From contig NZ_NUUX01000013.1 in assembly GCF_002564465.1 (NCBI RefSeq), positions 504,107 to 568,106 of the forward strand: a stretch of DNA of 64,000 bases. Direction: 5' to 3'. Under the pieces are notes generated by a model that did not search any database, was not told the origin of the DNA, and saw only the letters and a list, made by a program, of their open reading frames with translations. Shown one piece after another: positions 8,640 through 17,565 of the stretch; within the stretch, counting starts at the first letter, position 1, and each line of letters begins with the position of its first letter. The DNA is from Bacillus sp. AFS088145. GTDB taxonomy: Bacteria; Bacillota; Bacilli; Bacillales; Bacillaceae_G. Both the position numbers and the translations under genes were made by a program.

Positions 8640-10115
8640 TCACCATTGTTCCTTTATAGCTTTTTGACCTACTCTTGGTCTTATTTTTACTAAATAAACA
8701 ATTCCACTAACTCCAAACATAAAGACGATATTAATCGTAAATGCAATAAATCCTGAATCTAAATCTTTTAAAAATTGAGGTGCATGTGGGAATAATGTCC
8801 CAAATGTTGTATTTTTTATTGTTACGTATGCAACTGCAGTAAGTCCAGATAGTATTCCTGCTACTGCTCCAATTTTTGTAACCGGATTACGTTTTAAGAA
8901 CGTAACAATTAATGCAGGGAACAGCTGTAAGACAAAGCTATATGCCATCAATAAAAGAGAAAGCATTGTCTTACCACCATAGAACGTAAAGAATAATGCT
9001 ATTAAAGCGATGATCGGAACTAAGATTCTTGTAAGTCCAGCTAATTTCGCTTCACTTGTATCTGGTTTTATTACTTTATAAATATTTTTAGAAAGTAATG
9101 TTGAAGCCGTTAATAATAACAATGAACTAGGAACTAACGCTGCAAGTAGACCAGCTGAACCAATTACACCAATAAACCAAGGTGGAAGTGTCGCTTTAGC
9201 AATTTCGAATAAAACTAAATCAGTTCGTCCACCTGGAATATGTGGCATTTGTAAAAGTGCAGTAAAACCAATAAAAAGAATAAAAACCATCAGAATTTGA
9301 TAAAGAGGTATTAGTGCTGCATTTTTACGTAATGTTTTTGAATCTTTTGATGATAAACTCGCACCGAAAACATGTGGCCACATATATTGACCGAGCGCAA
9401 TAATTAAACAAACTGACACATACCAAGAAATACTATAACCAGACTTAGGTAGTAATAAGAAACCAGGCTTAGCTGCATCTAACGTTCTAAACATCGGTTC
9501 TACTCCGCCGTAATAATGTAAAGGTAAATAGATCCCTAAAAACAAGATCGTTATGAGCATCAAAATATCTTTTAATATAGCAGTGAATGCTGAACCATGA
9601 ATTCCTGAGATATAAACAAAGATCGTCACAACAATTACACCAATCCATACTGCTAAATTTGGAGAAATAGCACCGTATGAAGCCTCAGATACAATAATTT
9701 TTATACCATTTAATTGAAGTACCATATATGGAATAATGGAAACTACTCCAACTATTGCAACTATCAGTCCTAAAGATTTACTATTATATTTTTTAACAAA
9801 GAAATCTGGTTGAGTTAATAAATTATGTTTTTTCGCATAACGCCAAATATGAGGTAAGATCCAAAATGGAATAATATAAGTAACAGCACAGAAAATATAG
9901 ATTACTGGGCCTCCCATTGAATATGATGCACTACTAGCACCTAGGAAAATAAACGTTGTAAACATTTCACCAGCCATTAGGACAAACATAATAATACTAC
10001 CAAAATTTCGATCACCTACTACCCATGATTCCAATTTCATTTCTCTTCCTCTTTGGGCACGTATACCTAAAAAAAGTGCTAACAGAAACGTAATTCCAAT
10101 TAATAGAATGCTCAT
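8640..10115 (-). CDS. SSS-family sodium/solute symporter
   Basis: 491 residues with about 13 hydrophobic segments. The GDRNFGSIIMFVLMAGEMFTTF region and the WPHVFGASLSSKDSKTLRKN motif are typical of the sodium:solute symporter family (PanF/YhjB-like branch). It starts 4 bases inside the end of the DUF3311 gene and ends overlapping the SGNH hydrolase gene, forming a three-gene unit. A close paralogue with its own DUF3311 partner lies at 44632-46104. The substrate is not readable from sequence; an amine or carboxylate is suggested by the neighbouring Rieske/ALDH/dehydrogenase operon. Confidence 0.85.
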   Translation of the reverse strand: MSILLIGITFLLALFLGIRAQRGREMKLESWVVGDRNFGSIIMFVLMAGEMFTTFIFLGASSASYSMGGPVIYIFCAVTYIIPFWILPHIWRYAKKHNLLTQPDFFVKKYNSKSLGLIVAIVGVVSIIPYMVLQLNGIKIIVSEASYGAISPNLAVWIGVIVVTIFVYISGIHGSAFTAILKDILMLITILFLGIYLPLHYYGGVEPMFRTLDAAKPGFLLLPKSGYSISWYVSVCLIIALGQYMWPHVFGASLSSKDSKTLRKNAALIPLYQILMVFILFIGFTALLQMPHIPGGRTDLVLFEIAKATLPPWFIGVIGSAGLLAALVPSSLLLLTASTLLSKNIYKVIKPDTSEAKLAGLTRILVPIIALIALFFTFYGGKTMLSLLLMAYSFVLQLFPALIVTFLKRNPVTKIGAVAGILSGLTAVAYVTIKNTTFGTLFPHAPQFLKDLDSGFIAFTINIVFMFGVSGIVYLVKIRPRVGQKAIKEQW

Positions 10116-10300
10116 TGATTTTCCTCCTGCTTCTCTAAAATTGCATTACTAATAAAAAGGCAGACAGATGTGATGACTAACCAACTCGCTGACCAAAATA
10201 CAATAAACGGTAATCCTAATATGTAAGGCTCTACCCGATTCACAATAGTTAATGATCCTATGAAAGCAAAGATAGTTAAAAAAATTGCAAAATATTTCAT
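10112..10300 (-). CDS. DUF3311 small membrane protein, partner of the symporter
   Basis: 62 residues with two hydrophobic helices around the conserved motif RVEPYILGLPFIVFW. Small DUF3311 proteins of this type sit directly before SSS symporter genes (as with B. subtilis YhjC/YhjB) and are presumed accessory subunits. Its stop overlaps the symporter ATG by 4 bases, so the two are translationally coupled. The ribosome site is AAGGGGG. A second copy at 46106-46300 has the same arrangement. Confidence 0.8.
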   Translation of the reverse strand: MKYFAIFLTIFAFIGSLTIVNRVEPYILGLPFIVFWSASWLVITSVCLFISNAILEKQEENQ

Positions 10301-10438
10301 TCTATTTCCCCCTTACCTTTTAATAAGTTGATTTTTTAAAAAATTCTGTTAATATTTTGTAGACTTATGTTAAACTCGTTTTATAAAATGGTAAAATATT
10401 AGCCTCTTATTGTAAGCGCTTAAAAAGGAGCATACATT

Positions 10439-11800
10439 ATGAACAGTTATTCTAATCTTTCAGAAATACTAGAATTCGATAAAGAAGTGTTGTTAAACAT
10501 TTTAAACTATTCTTCTGATGAAATTTATATTTTAAACAGAGATCTTGAAATCATTTATGTTAATAAAATGTGTGAACAACATTATGGTTTACGTCAAAAC
10601 GAAATCATAGGAAAACATAATGATATTTTTTTGGAAAAAGGGTATTGGACCCCATCAATCATTCCAATTGTTTTAGAGAAAAATAATACCGTCACAATTA
10701 ACCAAACCACACATACTGGTAAAGAATTAGTCACAACTGCCATTCCAATATTCAATCCGATCAATAAAAAATTGGATTTCATTTTCATTACATCTCGCGA
10801 AAAAAACTATATATCTATTATTCATAATAACATTCATGAAATGGTTGATTCGAGAGAACAATTTAATTCAAATGGATTTTTAACAATTGATGATGAAATG
10901 ACGACTATCATTGATTTTTGTAAAAAGGTTGCTCCCGTTGATACAAATATTTTAATTCAAGGTGAATCTGGAACTGGAAAAGGTGTATTAGCGAAATATA
11001 TTCATGATTTAAGTAACCGGAAAAACGGTCCTTTTCTTGCCATTAATTGTGCTGCTATCCCAGAAGACCTATTGGAATCTGAGCTATTCGGGTATGCTAC
11101 TGGTGCATTCACAGGTGCCTTAAAGAATGGAAAAATCGGCTTACTCGAAACTGCAAATGAAGGAACAATTTTTTTAGACGAAATCGGAGAAATTTCCTTA
11201 AAATTTCAAGCGAAACTACTCCAAGTATTACAAGATCGTAGCTTTTTTTCAGTAGGAGGCAGAGAATTAAAAAAGGTCGACGTTCGTATTATTACAGCGA
11301 CGAACCGTAATCTCCTAGAAATGGTAAAATCAAAGCAGTTTAGAGAAGATTTATTTTACCGATTAAATGTAATTGATATTCAAATTCCGCCACTTAGAAA
11401 CAGAAAACAAGATATTCCCTTATTAGCTAATCATTTCTTAACTAAGTTCAATCATAAATACAAAGTTGACCGGTCGTTTTCACCAAGTGTAAAAAATACT
11501 TTTGAAGCTTTTCAATGGCCAGGTAATATTAGGCAACTTGAAAATATCATTGAGAGACTTGTTATAACTAGCGAATCGGTCATCCGATTATCTGACTTGC
11601 CATCACAATTAATTCCTAATGATTGTACAATCACAATCCAAGAGGAAAATTCATTAGAAAATATTTTAGAAGAAACTGAAAAAAAAATGATTATCGAATC
11701 TTACAAGATTCATAAAAGCTCTCGAAAAGTTGCAAAGGATCTCGGATTAAGTCAAACAAAAGCGAACAAATTAATCCAAAAATATTGTAAAAACGAGTAG
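10439..11800 (+). CDS. Sigma-54-dependent activator (PAS-AAA+-Fis HTH)
   Basis: 453 residues. The N-terminal PAS-like sensor (about 10-125: SSDEIYILNRDLEIIYVN) is followed by a sigma-54 interaction AAA+ domain: Walker A GESGTGKG, the GAFTGA loop that contacts sigma-54, Walker B GTIFLDEIGEI, and an arginine finger in FREDLFYRLNV. The C-terminal HTH reads SSRKVAKDLGLSQTKANKLI. All elements for ATP-driven open-complex formation are present. Divergent from the symporter unit. A perfect -24/-12 element is found 3.8 kb away before the Rieske operon (15574-15590), the likely target. The ribosome site is AAAGGAG. Confidence 0.9.
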   Translation: MNSYSNLSEILEFDKEVLLNILNYSSDEIYILNRDLEIIYVNKMCEQHYGLRQNEIIGKHNDIFLEKGYWTPSIIPIVLEKNNTVTINQTTHTGKELVTTAIPIFNPINKKLDFIFITSREKNYISIIHNNIHEMVDSREQFNSNGFLTIDDEMTTIIDFCKKVAPVDTNILIQGESGTGKGVLAKYIHDLSNRKNGPFLAINCAAIPEDLLESELFGYATGAFTGALKNGKIGLLETANEGTIFLDEIGEISLKFQAKLLQVLQDRSFFSVGGRELKKVDVRIITATNRNLLEMVKSKQFREDLFYRLNVIDIQIPPLRNRKQDIPLLANHFLTKFNHKYKVDRSFSPSVKNTFEAFQWPGNIRQLENIIERLVITSESVIRLSDLPSQLIPNDCTITIQEENSLENILEETEKKMIIESYKIHKSSRKVAKDLGLSQTKANKLIQKYCKNE

Positions 11801-11815
11801 ATTTACAAAGCCTAA

Positions 11816-11854
11816 ATTAAAAGGGAGATACTTCTGTAGTATTTCCCTTTTAAT
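11816..11854. terminator. Bidirectional terminator between activator and dehydrogenase genes
   Basis: attaaaagggagatac (11816-11831) pairs with gtatttcccttttaat (11839-11854), one G-T pair. It separates convergent genes. Confidence 0.75.
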
Positions 11855-11875
11855 ATTAGAAACCAATACGCCTAA

Positions 11876-12970
11876 TTAATTTTTTTGAGTCTGAAAAACA
11901 TTCATTTTTGAAGCAACTATTTCAACGATACGGTCTCCAACTTCTGATGTAGATGATAATCCACCTAAATCAGGCGTTAAGAATTGCTTTTCAATTAATA
12001 ATTCTTCAATTGCAGTAAGAATTACCTTACCATACTGCTCATACCCTAAATAATCGAGCAATTGGCTAGCTGACCAAATTGCTGCAAGTGGATTCGATAA
12101 CTGTTTTCCAGATATATCGGGTGCTGAACCATGAATCGGTTCAAACATTGATGGATATTCTCTCTTTGGATTTATGTTTGCTCCAGCTGCAAGACCTAAG
12201 CCTCCTGCGATGGCCGCACCTAAATCAGTTAAAATATCACCAAATAAATTAGAAGTCACTACTACCTCAAATCGTTTCGGATCTTTAATCATAAGCATAG
12301 CAGCTGCATCAACAAGATAAGAGTATGTTTTTACCGAAGGATACTCTTTACTCACTTCTTCAAATATTTGATCCCAAAAAACCATTGAGTAATTTAAGGC
12401 ATTACCTTTGCTAATACTTGTTAATGTTTTCCCTTGTTTAAGGGCTACTTCAAAAGCATATCGTATGATTCGCTCCGTACCTTTTCGAGAAAAGACACTA
12501 TTTTGTAAAACCACTTCATGTTCTTTTCCTTTATAAAGCCAATCACCAGCTCCTGCATATTCCCCCTCTGTATTCTCTCGGATAAATAACATATTAATAT
12601 CTTCGGTTTTCATATTACTTAGAGGGCACGGTGCCCCTTTTAATAGAGTAACAGGACGTATATTTACATATTGATCAAAGCTTTTTCGAATTTTTAATAG
12701 CAAGTCCCACAATGAGATATGATCAGGTACACCAGGAAATCCGACAGCTCCTAAATAAATTGCTTCAAACTCTTTTAATCTTTCAATTCCATCATCATCT
12801 ATCATTTTTCCGTATCGTGCATAGTATTCACAACCCCAAGGAAAAGACGTAAATTCGAATTCAAATGAATCAACGAGACTAGCTATTTTATTTAATACTT
12901 TCACGCCTTCATTAATCACTTCCGGTCCAATTCCATCCCCTGGAATAACTGCTATTTTATGTGTTTTCAT
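11876..12970 (-). CDS. Isocitrate/isopropylmalate-type decarboxylating dehydrogenase, D-malate/tartrate branch
   Basis: 364 residues. IAVIPGDGIGPEVI at the N-terminus, the substrate/metal region FIRENTEGEYAG, SKGNALNYS, and the C-terminal FEPIHGSAPDISGK motif belong to the NAD-dependent beta-decarboxylating dehydrogenases. VGFPGVPDHISLWDLLLKIR matches the tartrate/D-malate dehydrogenase branch (DmlA/TtuC) rather than LeuB. Third gene of the Rieske-ALDH operon, 18 bases after the ALDH stop. In that setting it fits oxidation and decarboxylation of D-malate to pyruvate, the end of the oxygenase route for carnitine. Family certain; D-malate specificity inferred. Confidence 0.85.
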   Translation of the reverse strand: MKTHKIAVIPGDGIGPEVINEGVKVLNKIASLVDSFEFEFTSFPWGCEYYARYGKMIDDDGIERLKEFEAIYLGAVGFPGVPDHISLWDLLLKIRKSFDQYVNIRPVTLLKGAPCPLSNMKTEDINMLFIRENTEGEYAGAGDWLYKGKEHEVVLQNSVFSRKGTERIIRYAFEVALKQGKTLTSISKGNALNYSMVFWDQIFEEVSKEYPSVKTYSYLVDAAAMLMIKDPKRFEVVVTSNLFGDILTDLGAAIAGGLGLAAGANINPKREYPSMFEPIHGSAPDISGKQLSNPLAAIWSASQLLDYLGYEQYGKVILTAIEELLIEKQFLTPDLGGLSSTSEVGDRIVEIVASKMNVFQTQKN

Positions 12971-12988
12971 ACTCTATCTCCTACCTTA

Positions 12989-14437
12989 CTAAATTCTGTT
13001 TTGATTCCAGACAATTAGCTTCAACTCTGTCATTTCTTCAACTGCAAACTTTATACCTTCTCTTCCAGTACCACTTTCCTTTACACCACCATATGGCATA
13101 TTATCAACTCTAAATGTTGGGATATCATTAATGATGACTGCACCTACATGAAGTTCATTTGATGCGAATAATGCATTCGATACACTTTCCGTATAAATTC
13201 CAGCCTGTAATCCATAGCGTGAATTATTTACTTTAGAGATAGCTTCCTGAATCGATTTCACTTTGTTAATCGTTACAATTGGAGCGAAAACTTCCTGACA
13301 AGAAACTTTTAATCTAGATGTACAATCAGCAATTATTGTAGGCTCTAATATATTCCCTTGGGTTTTACCACCTGCAAGAATAGTTGCATTGCTTTGTTTT
13401 GCCTCTTCAATCCAGTTTAACGTTCGATCTAATTCGTCAGGTGAAATTAATGAAGATAGATAGGTTTCTTGGTCAAATGGATTACCAAGTTTTAATTTCT
13501 TAGTTGCCTCTACGAATCTGTAAGTAAACTCATCATAAATCTCTTCATGAACAAAAATTCTCTGCAATGAGATACAGACTTGACCTTGATTTGAAAAAGC
13601 ACCCATTATACAGCGATCAATAATTTCATCGACATTAATATTTTTATCAATAATGACGGCAGCGTTTGATCCAAGTTCAAGCGTTGTTTTCTTAAGCTTT
13701 GCTTTACTTCTAATATTAATCCCAACACTAGTACTGCCGGTAAATGTAATCATGTTTACTCGGTCATCTTCTACAATCGTGTCGCCAACCGTGCGACCTG
13801 GACCCGTTACAACATTCAATACACCGTCTGGTAAGCCAGCTTGCTTGAATAGCTTAGCAATAAAAAGTGCTGAAAGTGGCGTTTGAGATGCTGGTTTTAA
13901 AACAACTGTATTTCCCGACGCAATAGCTGGCCCAACTTTATGAGCTACTAGATTCATAGGAAAATTAAACGGAGTAATTGCTCCAATTACACCAATAGGA
14001 TTTCTTACTGTATATCCTACTCTTCCTATACCACCAGAAGCAGCATCGAATGGAATTGTTTCTCCATGGATTCGCTTTGCTTCCTCCGCTGCAAATTTAT
14101 ATGTTTCTATTGTTCTTGTTACTTCTCCCCTTGAAAACATTATTGGTTTCGCAGTTTCCTCTGTAATTATTTCAGCAGCTTCATTAAAATTTTCTTTTAA
14201 TAACTGAACGACATTTTCAAGAATTTGTGCCCTCTCAAATGCTGGCACTCTAGCAAACTCATCTTTTGATTGATATGCTGCTTCAATTGCCAGTTCTGTT
14301 TGTTCTTTAGTTGCAACAGCAATCTCTGATATTACTTCTCTAGTGTAAGGAGAATACAAGTTTGAATACTCTTTTGTTTCTACTTCTTCTCCATTAATAA
14401 ATAAATATTTTTTTATCGGACTTATTTTGTTTATCAT
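12989..14437 (-). CDS. NAD(P)-dependent aldehyde dehydrogenase, probable malic-semialdehyde dehydrogenase
   Basis: About 482 residues, full length. It has the TPFNFPMNLVAHKVGPAIASG substrate-channel region split by the catalytic Asn, cofactor segment TFTGSTSVG, general base Glu in LELGSN, and nucleophile Cys in NQGQVCISLQR. The start is the second of two overlapping ATGs, 7 bases after GGAGG. The stop of the Rieske gene overlaps it (TGATG), so the two are coupled. Between an oxygenase that would release a semialdehyde and a D-malate-type dehydrogenase, its probable role is oxidising malic semialdehyde to malate. The substrate is inferred from the neighbours only. Confidence 0.85.
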   Translation of the reverse strand: MINKISPIKKYLFINGEEVETKEYSNLYSPYTREVISEIAVATKEQTELAIEAAYQSKDEFARVPAFERAQILENVVQLLKENFNEAAEIITEETAKPIMFSRGEVTRTIETYKFAAEEAKRIHGETIPFDAASGGIGRVGYTVRNPIGVIGAITPFNFPMNLVAHKVGPAIASGNTVVLKPASQTPLSALFIAKLFKQAGLPDGVLNVVTGPGRTVGDTIVEDDRVNMITFTGSTSVGINIRSKAKLKKTTLELGSNAAVIIDKNINVDEIIDRCIMGAFSNQGQVCISLQRIFVHEEIYDEFTYRFVEATKKLKLGNPFDQETYLSSLISPDELDRTLNWIEEAKQSNATILAGGKTQGNILEPTIIADCTSRLKVSCQEVFAPIVTINKVKSIQEAISKVNNSRYGLQAGIYTESVSNALFASNELHVGAVIINDIPTFRVDNMPYGGVKESGTGREGIKFAVEEMTELKLIVWNQNRI

Positions 14438-15522
14438 CATTCTTCCTCCAGTGCCCTTAAGACAGACTCATGGAACTGAACAATTGCTTTCTCTGAAGAT
14501 GAATAAAAGCCTTTATTAAATGCTCGTGAACGGAATCCAACTTGTTCTAATTCAACTAGCTCAACATCTTCATTTCGTACTACTTCAGCAAATTCAACTA
14601 AGTCTTTTTCTTCTTGTGTTAAATTTTCATCTCTAAAGTAGTATGTGTAGATTCCAAGAGTTGTCTCATGATCGATAGGGACCATTTGGATCGTAGCAAT
14701 ATTTCCTGGGCCTGGATAAATAGTCATCATTAAATTTGGCCATAACCAATAGAACGTGCCACCTTGCATTTCTACTTCATTAAAATCTAATGAACCCATT
14801 TTCTTATTCGCTTTCACAACCGATCCTTGAACAGAATAATTCTGACATGTAATAATTTGATAGTCCTTCATATCTAAAGTAGCAACAAAGCTTGGGTGAG
14901 CTACATGACAGTGATCACATTCTAAATAATTATCAATAAATGCTTTCCAGTTCGCTTTAATAATTCTAGATTTACTGCTCGTTCTTTTTAATTCACTTAA
15001 AAAAGGAAATTTACTTAGCTTTTCAAAAAAGTCACCGTATGTTTCAATTAATGACGTAGCCTGATCATCTAAATTAACGAAAATAAATGACTCAGCAATT
15101 TCCATCCTTACAGAACGTAAACAAGCATTTGATACACAAGCTAGATCTTCTCCTCTAAAATTAGGAGCTTTATTTAATTTACCATCTAAATGGAAAGTCC
15201 ATCCATGGTAAGCGCATTGTAGAATTTTTTTATTTCCACTTTCATTTTTCTCTAGCTTAGTTGCTCTATGTGGACAAACATTATAAAAAGCTTGAATAAC
15301 CTCATTCTTATCGCGTGTTACAAGAATCGGTTCACCAGCTACTTCAGCTGTAAAGAAATCCCCTACATTTTCTAATTGACTAATATGTCCAACTAACTGC
15401 CAAGACTTTGAAAAGATCTTTTCTTTCTCTTGCTCTAAAACCTTTGGATCAGTGTATAAATCATAAGTTAGTACTCTTTCGAAAATTTCATTCGTTGCAT
15501 TTTGTACTTTGTTAAAAGTCAT
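14437..15522 (-). CDS. Rieske non-heme iron oxygenase, CntA/GbcA-like (quaternary amine)
   Basis: 361 residues. The Rieske centre is CPHRATKLE then CAYHGWTF (C-x-H, C-x2-H, about residues 87-108). The mononuclear iron site reads NYLECDHCHVAHP (about 205-217), where the residue three before the first His is Glu, not the Asp seen in most aromatic-ring dioxygenases. A bridging Glu is a known feature of carnitine oxygenase CntA and relatives acting on quaternary amines. First gene of a three-gene operon behind a clear sigma-54 promoter. No reductase (CntB-like) gene lies in the window, so electrons must come from elsewhere. Carnitine is the favoured substrate, glycine betaine or stachydrine alternatives. 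Confidence 0.8.
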   Translation of the reverse strand: MTFNKVQNATNEIFERVLTYDLYTDPKVLEQEKEKIFSKSWQLVGHISQLENVGDFFTAEVAGEPILVTRDKNEVIQAFYNVCPHRATKLEKNESGNKKILQCAYHGWTFHLDGKLNKAPNFRGEDLACVSNACLRSVRMEIAESFIFVNLDDQATSLIETYGDFFEKLSKFPFLSELKRTSSKSRIIKANWKAFIDNYLECDHCHVAHPSFVATLDMKDYQIITCQNYSVQGSVVKANKKMGSLDFNEVEMQGGTFYWLWPNLMMTIYPGPGNIATIQMVPIDHETTLGIYTYYFRDENLTQEEKDLVEFAEVVRNEDVELVELEQVGFRSRAFNKGFYSSSEKAIVQFHESVLRALEEE

Positions 15523-15573
15523 TTGTTTTAACCCCTCTCATTTCCCTATTATCGACCCCTGTATCTTTTATTT

Positions 15574-15590
15574 TGCAATATCCATGCCAA
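15574..15590 (-). promoter_or_regulatory. Sigma-54 (-24/-12) promoter of the Rieske operon
   Basis: On the minus strand the sequence is TTGGCATGGATATTGCA: GG and GC are exactly 12 bases apart, matching TTGGCAC-N5-TTGCA at all invariant positions. It lies 52 bases before the Rieske start codon. The activator at 10439-11800 is the obvious partner. Confidence 0.85.
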
Positions 15591-15648
15591 AATTAAAAAA
15601 TACCTATAAATCAACATTTACTGATTCAAAACGACTCAAGCTAATAAA

Positions 15649-15696
15649 ATAAGTGAACTGAAAACAATTCGATTGAGTTGTTTCTAGTTCACTTAT
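15649..15696. promoter_or_regulatory. Large inverted repeat, candidate enhancer of the sigma-54 promoter
   Basis: ataagtgaact (15649-15659) is the exact reverse complement of agttcacttat (15686-15696), and the inner sequence (aaacaa/ttgttt) extends the symmetry over 48 bp. It lies roughly 85-135 bp upstream of the predicted start site, where bEBP binding sites normally sit. It could instead act as an RNA hairpin, but no T-run follows. Confidence 0.55.
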
Positions 15697-15883
15697 CACT
15701 CACTCGTCGAGCAATCTTATGATCTAACATTTCAAATTGCTCTTAGAAAGGTGGTAATTTAATTTTCGTTCTACGTTTCCATCATCCAAAGATATCAATC
15801 AAATTGCGATTTTCAAGGCTGTCGTATCCTCTCCATTAACTTAACATAGAGTACCAATACTAAGGTTAATAGAGCAAAAAATA
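15697..15883. other. Gene-free part of a 390-base gap upstream of the Rieske operon
   Basis: The gap between 15523 and 15915 holds the sigma-54 promoter, the inverted repeat and a terminator. The rest (this segment) shows no start codon with a ribosome site and no recognised RNA motif. Confidence 0.4.
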
Positions 15884-15912
15884 AAAAACTCGTTATTTCT
15901 CACGAGTTTTTC
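15884..15912 (-). terminator. Terminator after 2H phosphoesterase gene
   Basis: aaaaactcg (15884-15892) pairs with cgagttttt (15903-15911). On the minus strand a T-run follows. Confidence 0.75.
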
Positions 15913-15915
15913 AGC

Positions 15916-16464
15916 TTATCTTATTGGGTTCAAAGACTTTGAATAAATAATAGGTGCATCATTTTTACTAACCATCTCAATAATACCAATTTCCTGTATT
16001 TTTCCTACAATCGTATCATTTCGATATAAACAATAATTATACGCTTCTACTAGTTTATCCGGTAACAATCTATTAGCTAAAGTACAATGTGGTACCCACT
16101 TTTCAGGTAGATAGATAGAATTTGGATTATCATTAAAATGTTTAAACTGAATATGAAAATTCTCATGAAACTCAATCAAATTTTTAGTAACATTTGGTGA
16201 AAAATACAATATACCAGTATTAAAAAACGATCCAATTGAATTAAAACTAATATCTATTTCCGGCTTATTTTCATAAAAATCATCTAAATGTTCAATAAAC
16301 CTTAGCTTATCTAAGCTATGATAACTTGCTAAAGTAATGTGGGGTTTACGATTTACTACTTCATCAGCATAGAAAGAAATCGATTTTTCTCTTAACTCTG
16401 TCCAAATATCTTTAATGATTTGTTCGGTTTTTGCATCAAATATCGCTACAACTCCGTACATCAA
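15916..16464 (-). CDS. 2H phosphoesterase / 2'-5' RNA ligase family protein
   Basis: 182 residues. Two His-x-Thr motifs, HITLAS (about residue 42) and HCTLAN (about 127), are the paired catalytic histidines of the LigT/2H phosphoesterase superfamily, in a length typical for that fold. Such enzymes act on cyclic or 2'-5' phosphodiesters of RNA or nucleotides; the substrate here is not known. Downstream of the acetyltransferase gene with an 18-base gap, so probably co-transcribed. Confidence 0.8.
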   Translation of the reverse strand: MMYGVVAIFDAKTEQIIKDIWTELREKSISFYADEVVNRKPHITLASYHSLDKLRFIEHLDDFYENKPEIDISFNSIGSFFNTGILYFSPNVTKNLIEFHENFHIQFKHFNDNPNSIYLPEKWVPHCTLANRLLPDKLVEAYNYCLYRNDTIVGKIQEIGIIEMVSKNDAPIIYSKSLNPIR

Positions 16465-16482
16465 TCTTCCCTCTTTCTAAAC

Positions 16483-16983
16483 TTATATTAGATCCATATG
16501 CATAATAAAGAGCTCACCTTTTCTCCCCATTACTCTCTTTCCTTTATCAATAAATCCGCTTTTTAAATACACATGCTGTGCAGCAGTATTTTTATGATTC
16601 ACACCCAAAATAATTTCATCTCGTTCAGGGAAATTCGCTTTTACAAAAGAAGGCAATAAATTTAAAGATTGTTTCGCAATCCCTTTTCCTTGAAAATTTG
16701 AATCAACAGAATAAACCCTTAATAGAATTGCATTTTTATTATCACTATAATGTCTAACTCCATCCCAACCATGCAAAACAAAAAACCCTGCAACATCATT
16801 GTTACTCAAAATTAAAATTGCATGACGATCAGCCTCTAATACACATTTTTCTATATTCTCTATAGGTAAACCAGTAAATTTTAGATGCTCATCAGCTAGA
16901 AAATAGTTTTTTAATTGATCATCATATTGATCATTATAAAATTGTAAAGAAATAGTATTTCTCGGTAATAAAGAATTAGACAT
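16483..16983 (-). CDS. GNAT-family N-acetyltransferase
   Basis: About 166 residues starting MSNSLLPRN; the ATG at 16983 has GGAGG ten bases upstream, better than the longer frame. The acetyl-CoA loop VDSNFQGKGIAKQSL (motif A, Q-x2-G-x-A type) and the C-terminal NTAAQHVYLKSGF helix are diagnostic of GNAT enzymes. The acceptor substrate cannot be read. Followed closely by the 2H phosphoesterase gene. Confidence 0.8.
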   Translation of the reverse strand: MSNSLLPRNTISLQFYNDQYDDQLKNYFLADEHLKFTGLPIENIEKCVLEADRHAILILSNNDVAGFFVLHGWDGVRHYSDNKNAILLRVYSVDSNFQGKGIAKQSLNLLPSFVKANFPERDEIILGVNHKNTAAQHVYLKSGFIDKGKRVMGRKGELFIMHMDLI

Positions 16984-17125
16984 GAATATATCCTCCAATA
17001 AAAATAGAATCATAAGAATAGTACAACAATTATAAGCGTATTTCTACAGTGTTTTTTTACTAGATCCTTACAATTCTTAATCAACTATTTTGAAATCATT
17101 GAGGATTAAATACTGATATGTAGTC

Positions 17126-17148
17126 AAACCACTTCTTTAGTGGTTTTT
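17126..17148 (+). terminator. Short hairpin with T-run (orientation unclear)
   Basis: aaaccact (17126-17133) pairs with agtggttt (17139-17146), followed by tttcc on the + strand, although the adjacent genes are on the minus strand. Weak. Confidence 0.35.
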
Positions 17149-17175
17149 CCTTGATAGTTTTCTTAAATAAAAAAC

Positions 17176-17478
17176 CTATATTTGCTCAAATGGTTCGGGA
17201 TAATTTTGCTGAAAATAAGATAATAAATCGCTTTTTTTAAGAAGAAGATTCAAACAAATTTGCTGGCTGATCGCAGATTTAAATACAAGTTTATTGCAAA
17301 ACTGACACTTTTCCTTTTCAATAAATGCATGTTTAATAGACAAAGGGAAAATCGTCTTTTGTTTTCCAGCTAATAATATGTAGCTTTGATGATTAACAGA
17401 AAAGCTTATTTTATAACCGTCGTATCCTCCAAGCTTACTAATTACCACGTTTTGAATATCTAAATCTTGAATCACCAT
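17176..17478 (-). CDS. CxxC small protein, paralogue A of a tandem pair
   Basis: About 100 residues from the ATG at 17478 (GGAGG upstream). The pattern is NVVISKLGGYDGYKISFSVN, then QSYILLAGKQ, FPLSIKHAF, a CQFCNKLVF motif and a C-terminal helix ending YFQQNYPEPF. It is clearly homologous along its length to the next gene (17661-17954). One CxxC per chain could bind zinc only as a dimer or with the extra downstream Cys (ICLNL). No known family recognised; cytosolic. Confidence 0.55.
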   Translation of the reverse strand: MVIQDLDIQNVVISKLGGYDGYKISFSVNHQSYILLAGKQKTIFPLSIKHAFIEKEKCQFCNKLVFKSAISQQICLNLLLKKSDLLSYFQQNYPEPFEQI

Positions 17479-17565
17479 GTGTAATAGCACCTCCGTTTTC
17501 AACAAAATATATGACGAAATGCTATTTTTATGTCTCATTATCGTTAAATATTTTCATAAAAAAAT

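Noticed and set aside
10389..10403. Second sigma-54 promoter before the activator gene
   Set aside because: TGG and GC have the right spacing but the flanking bases do not match (TGGTAAAATATTAGC); too weak to call.
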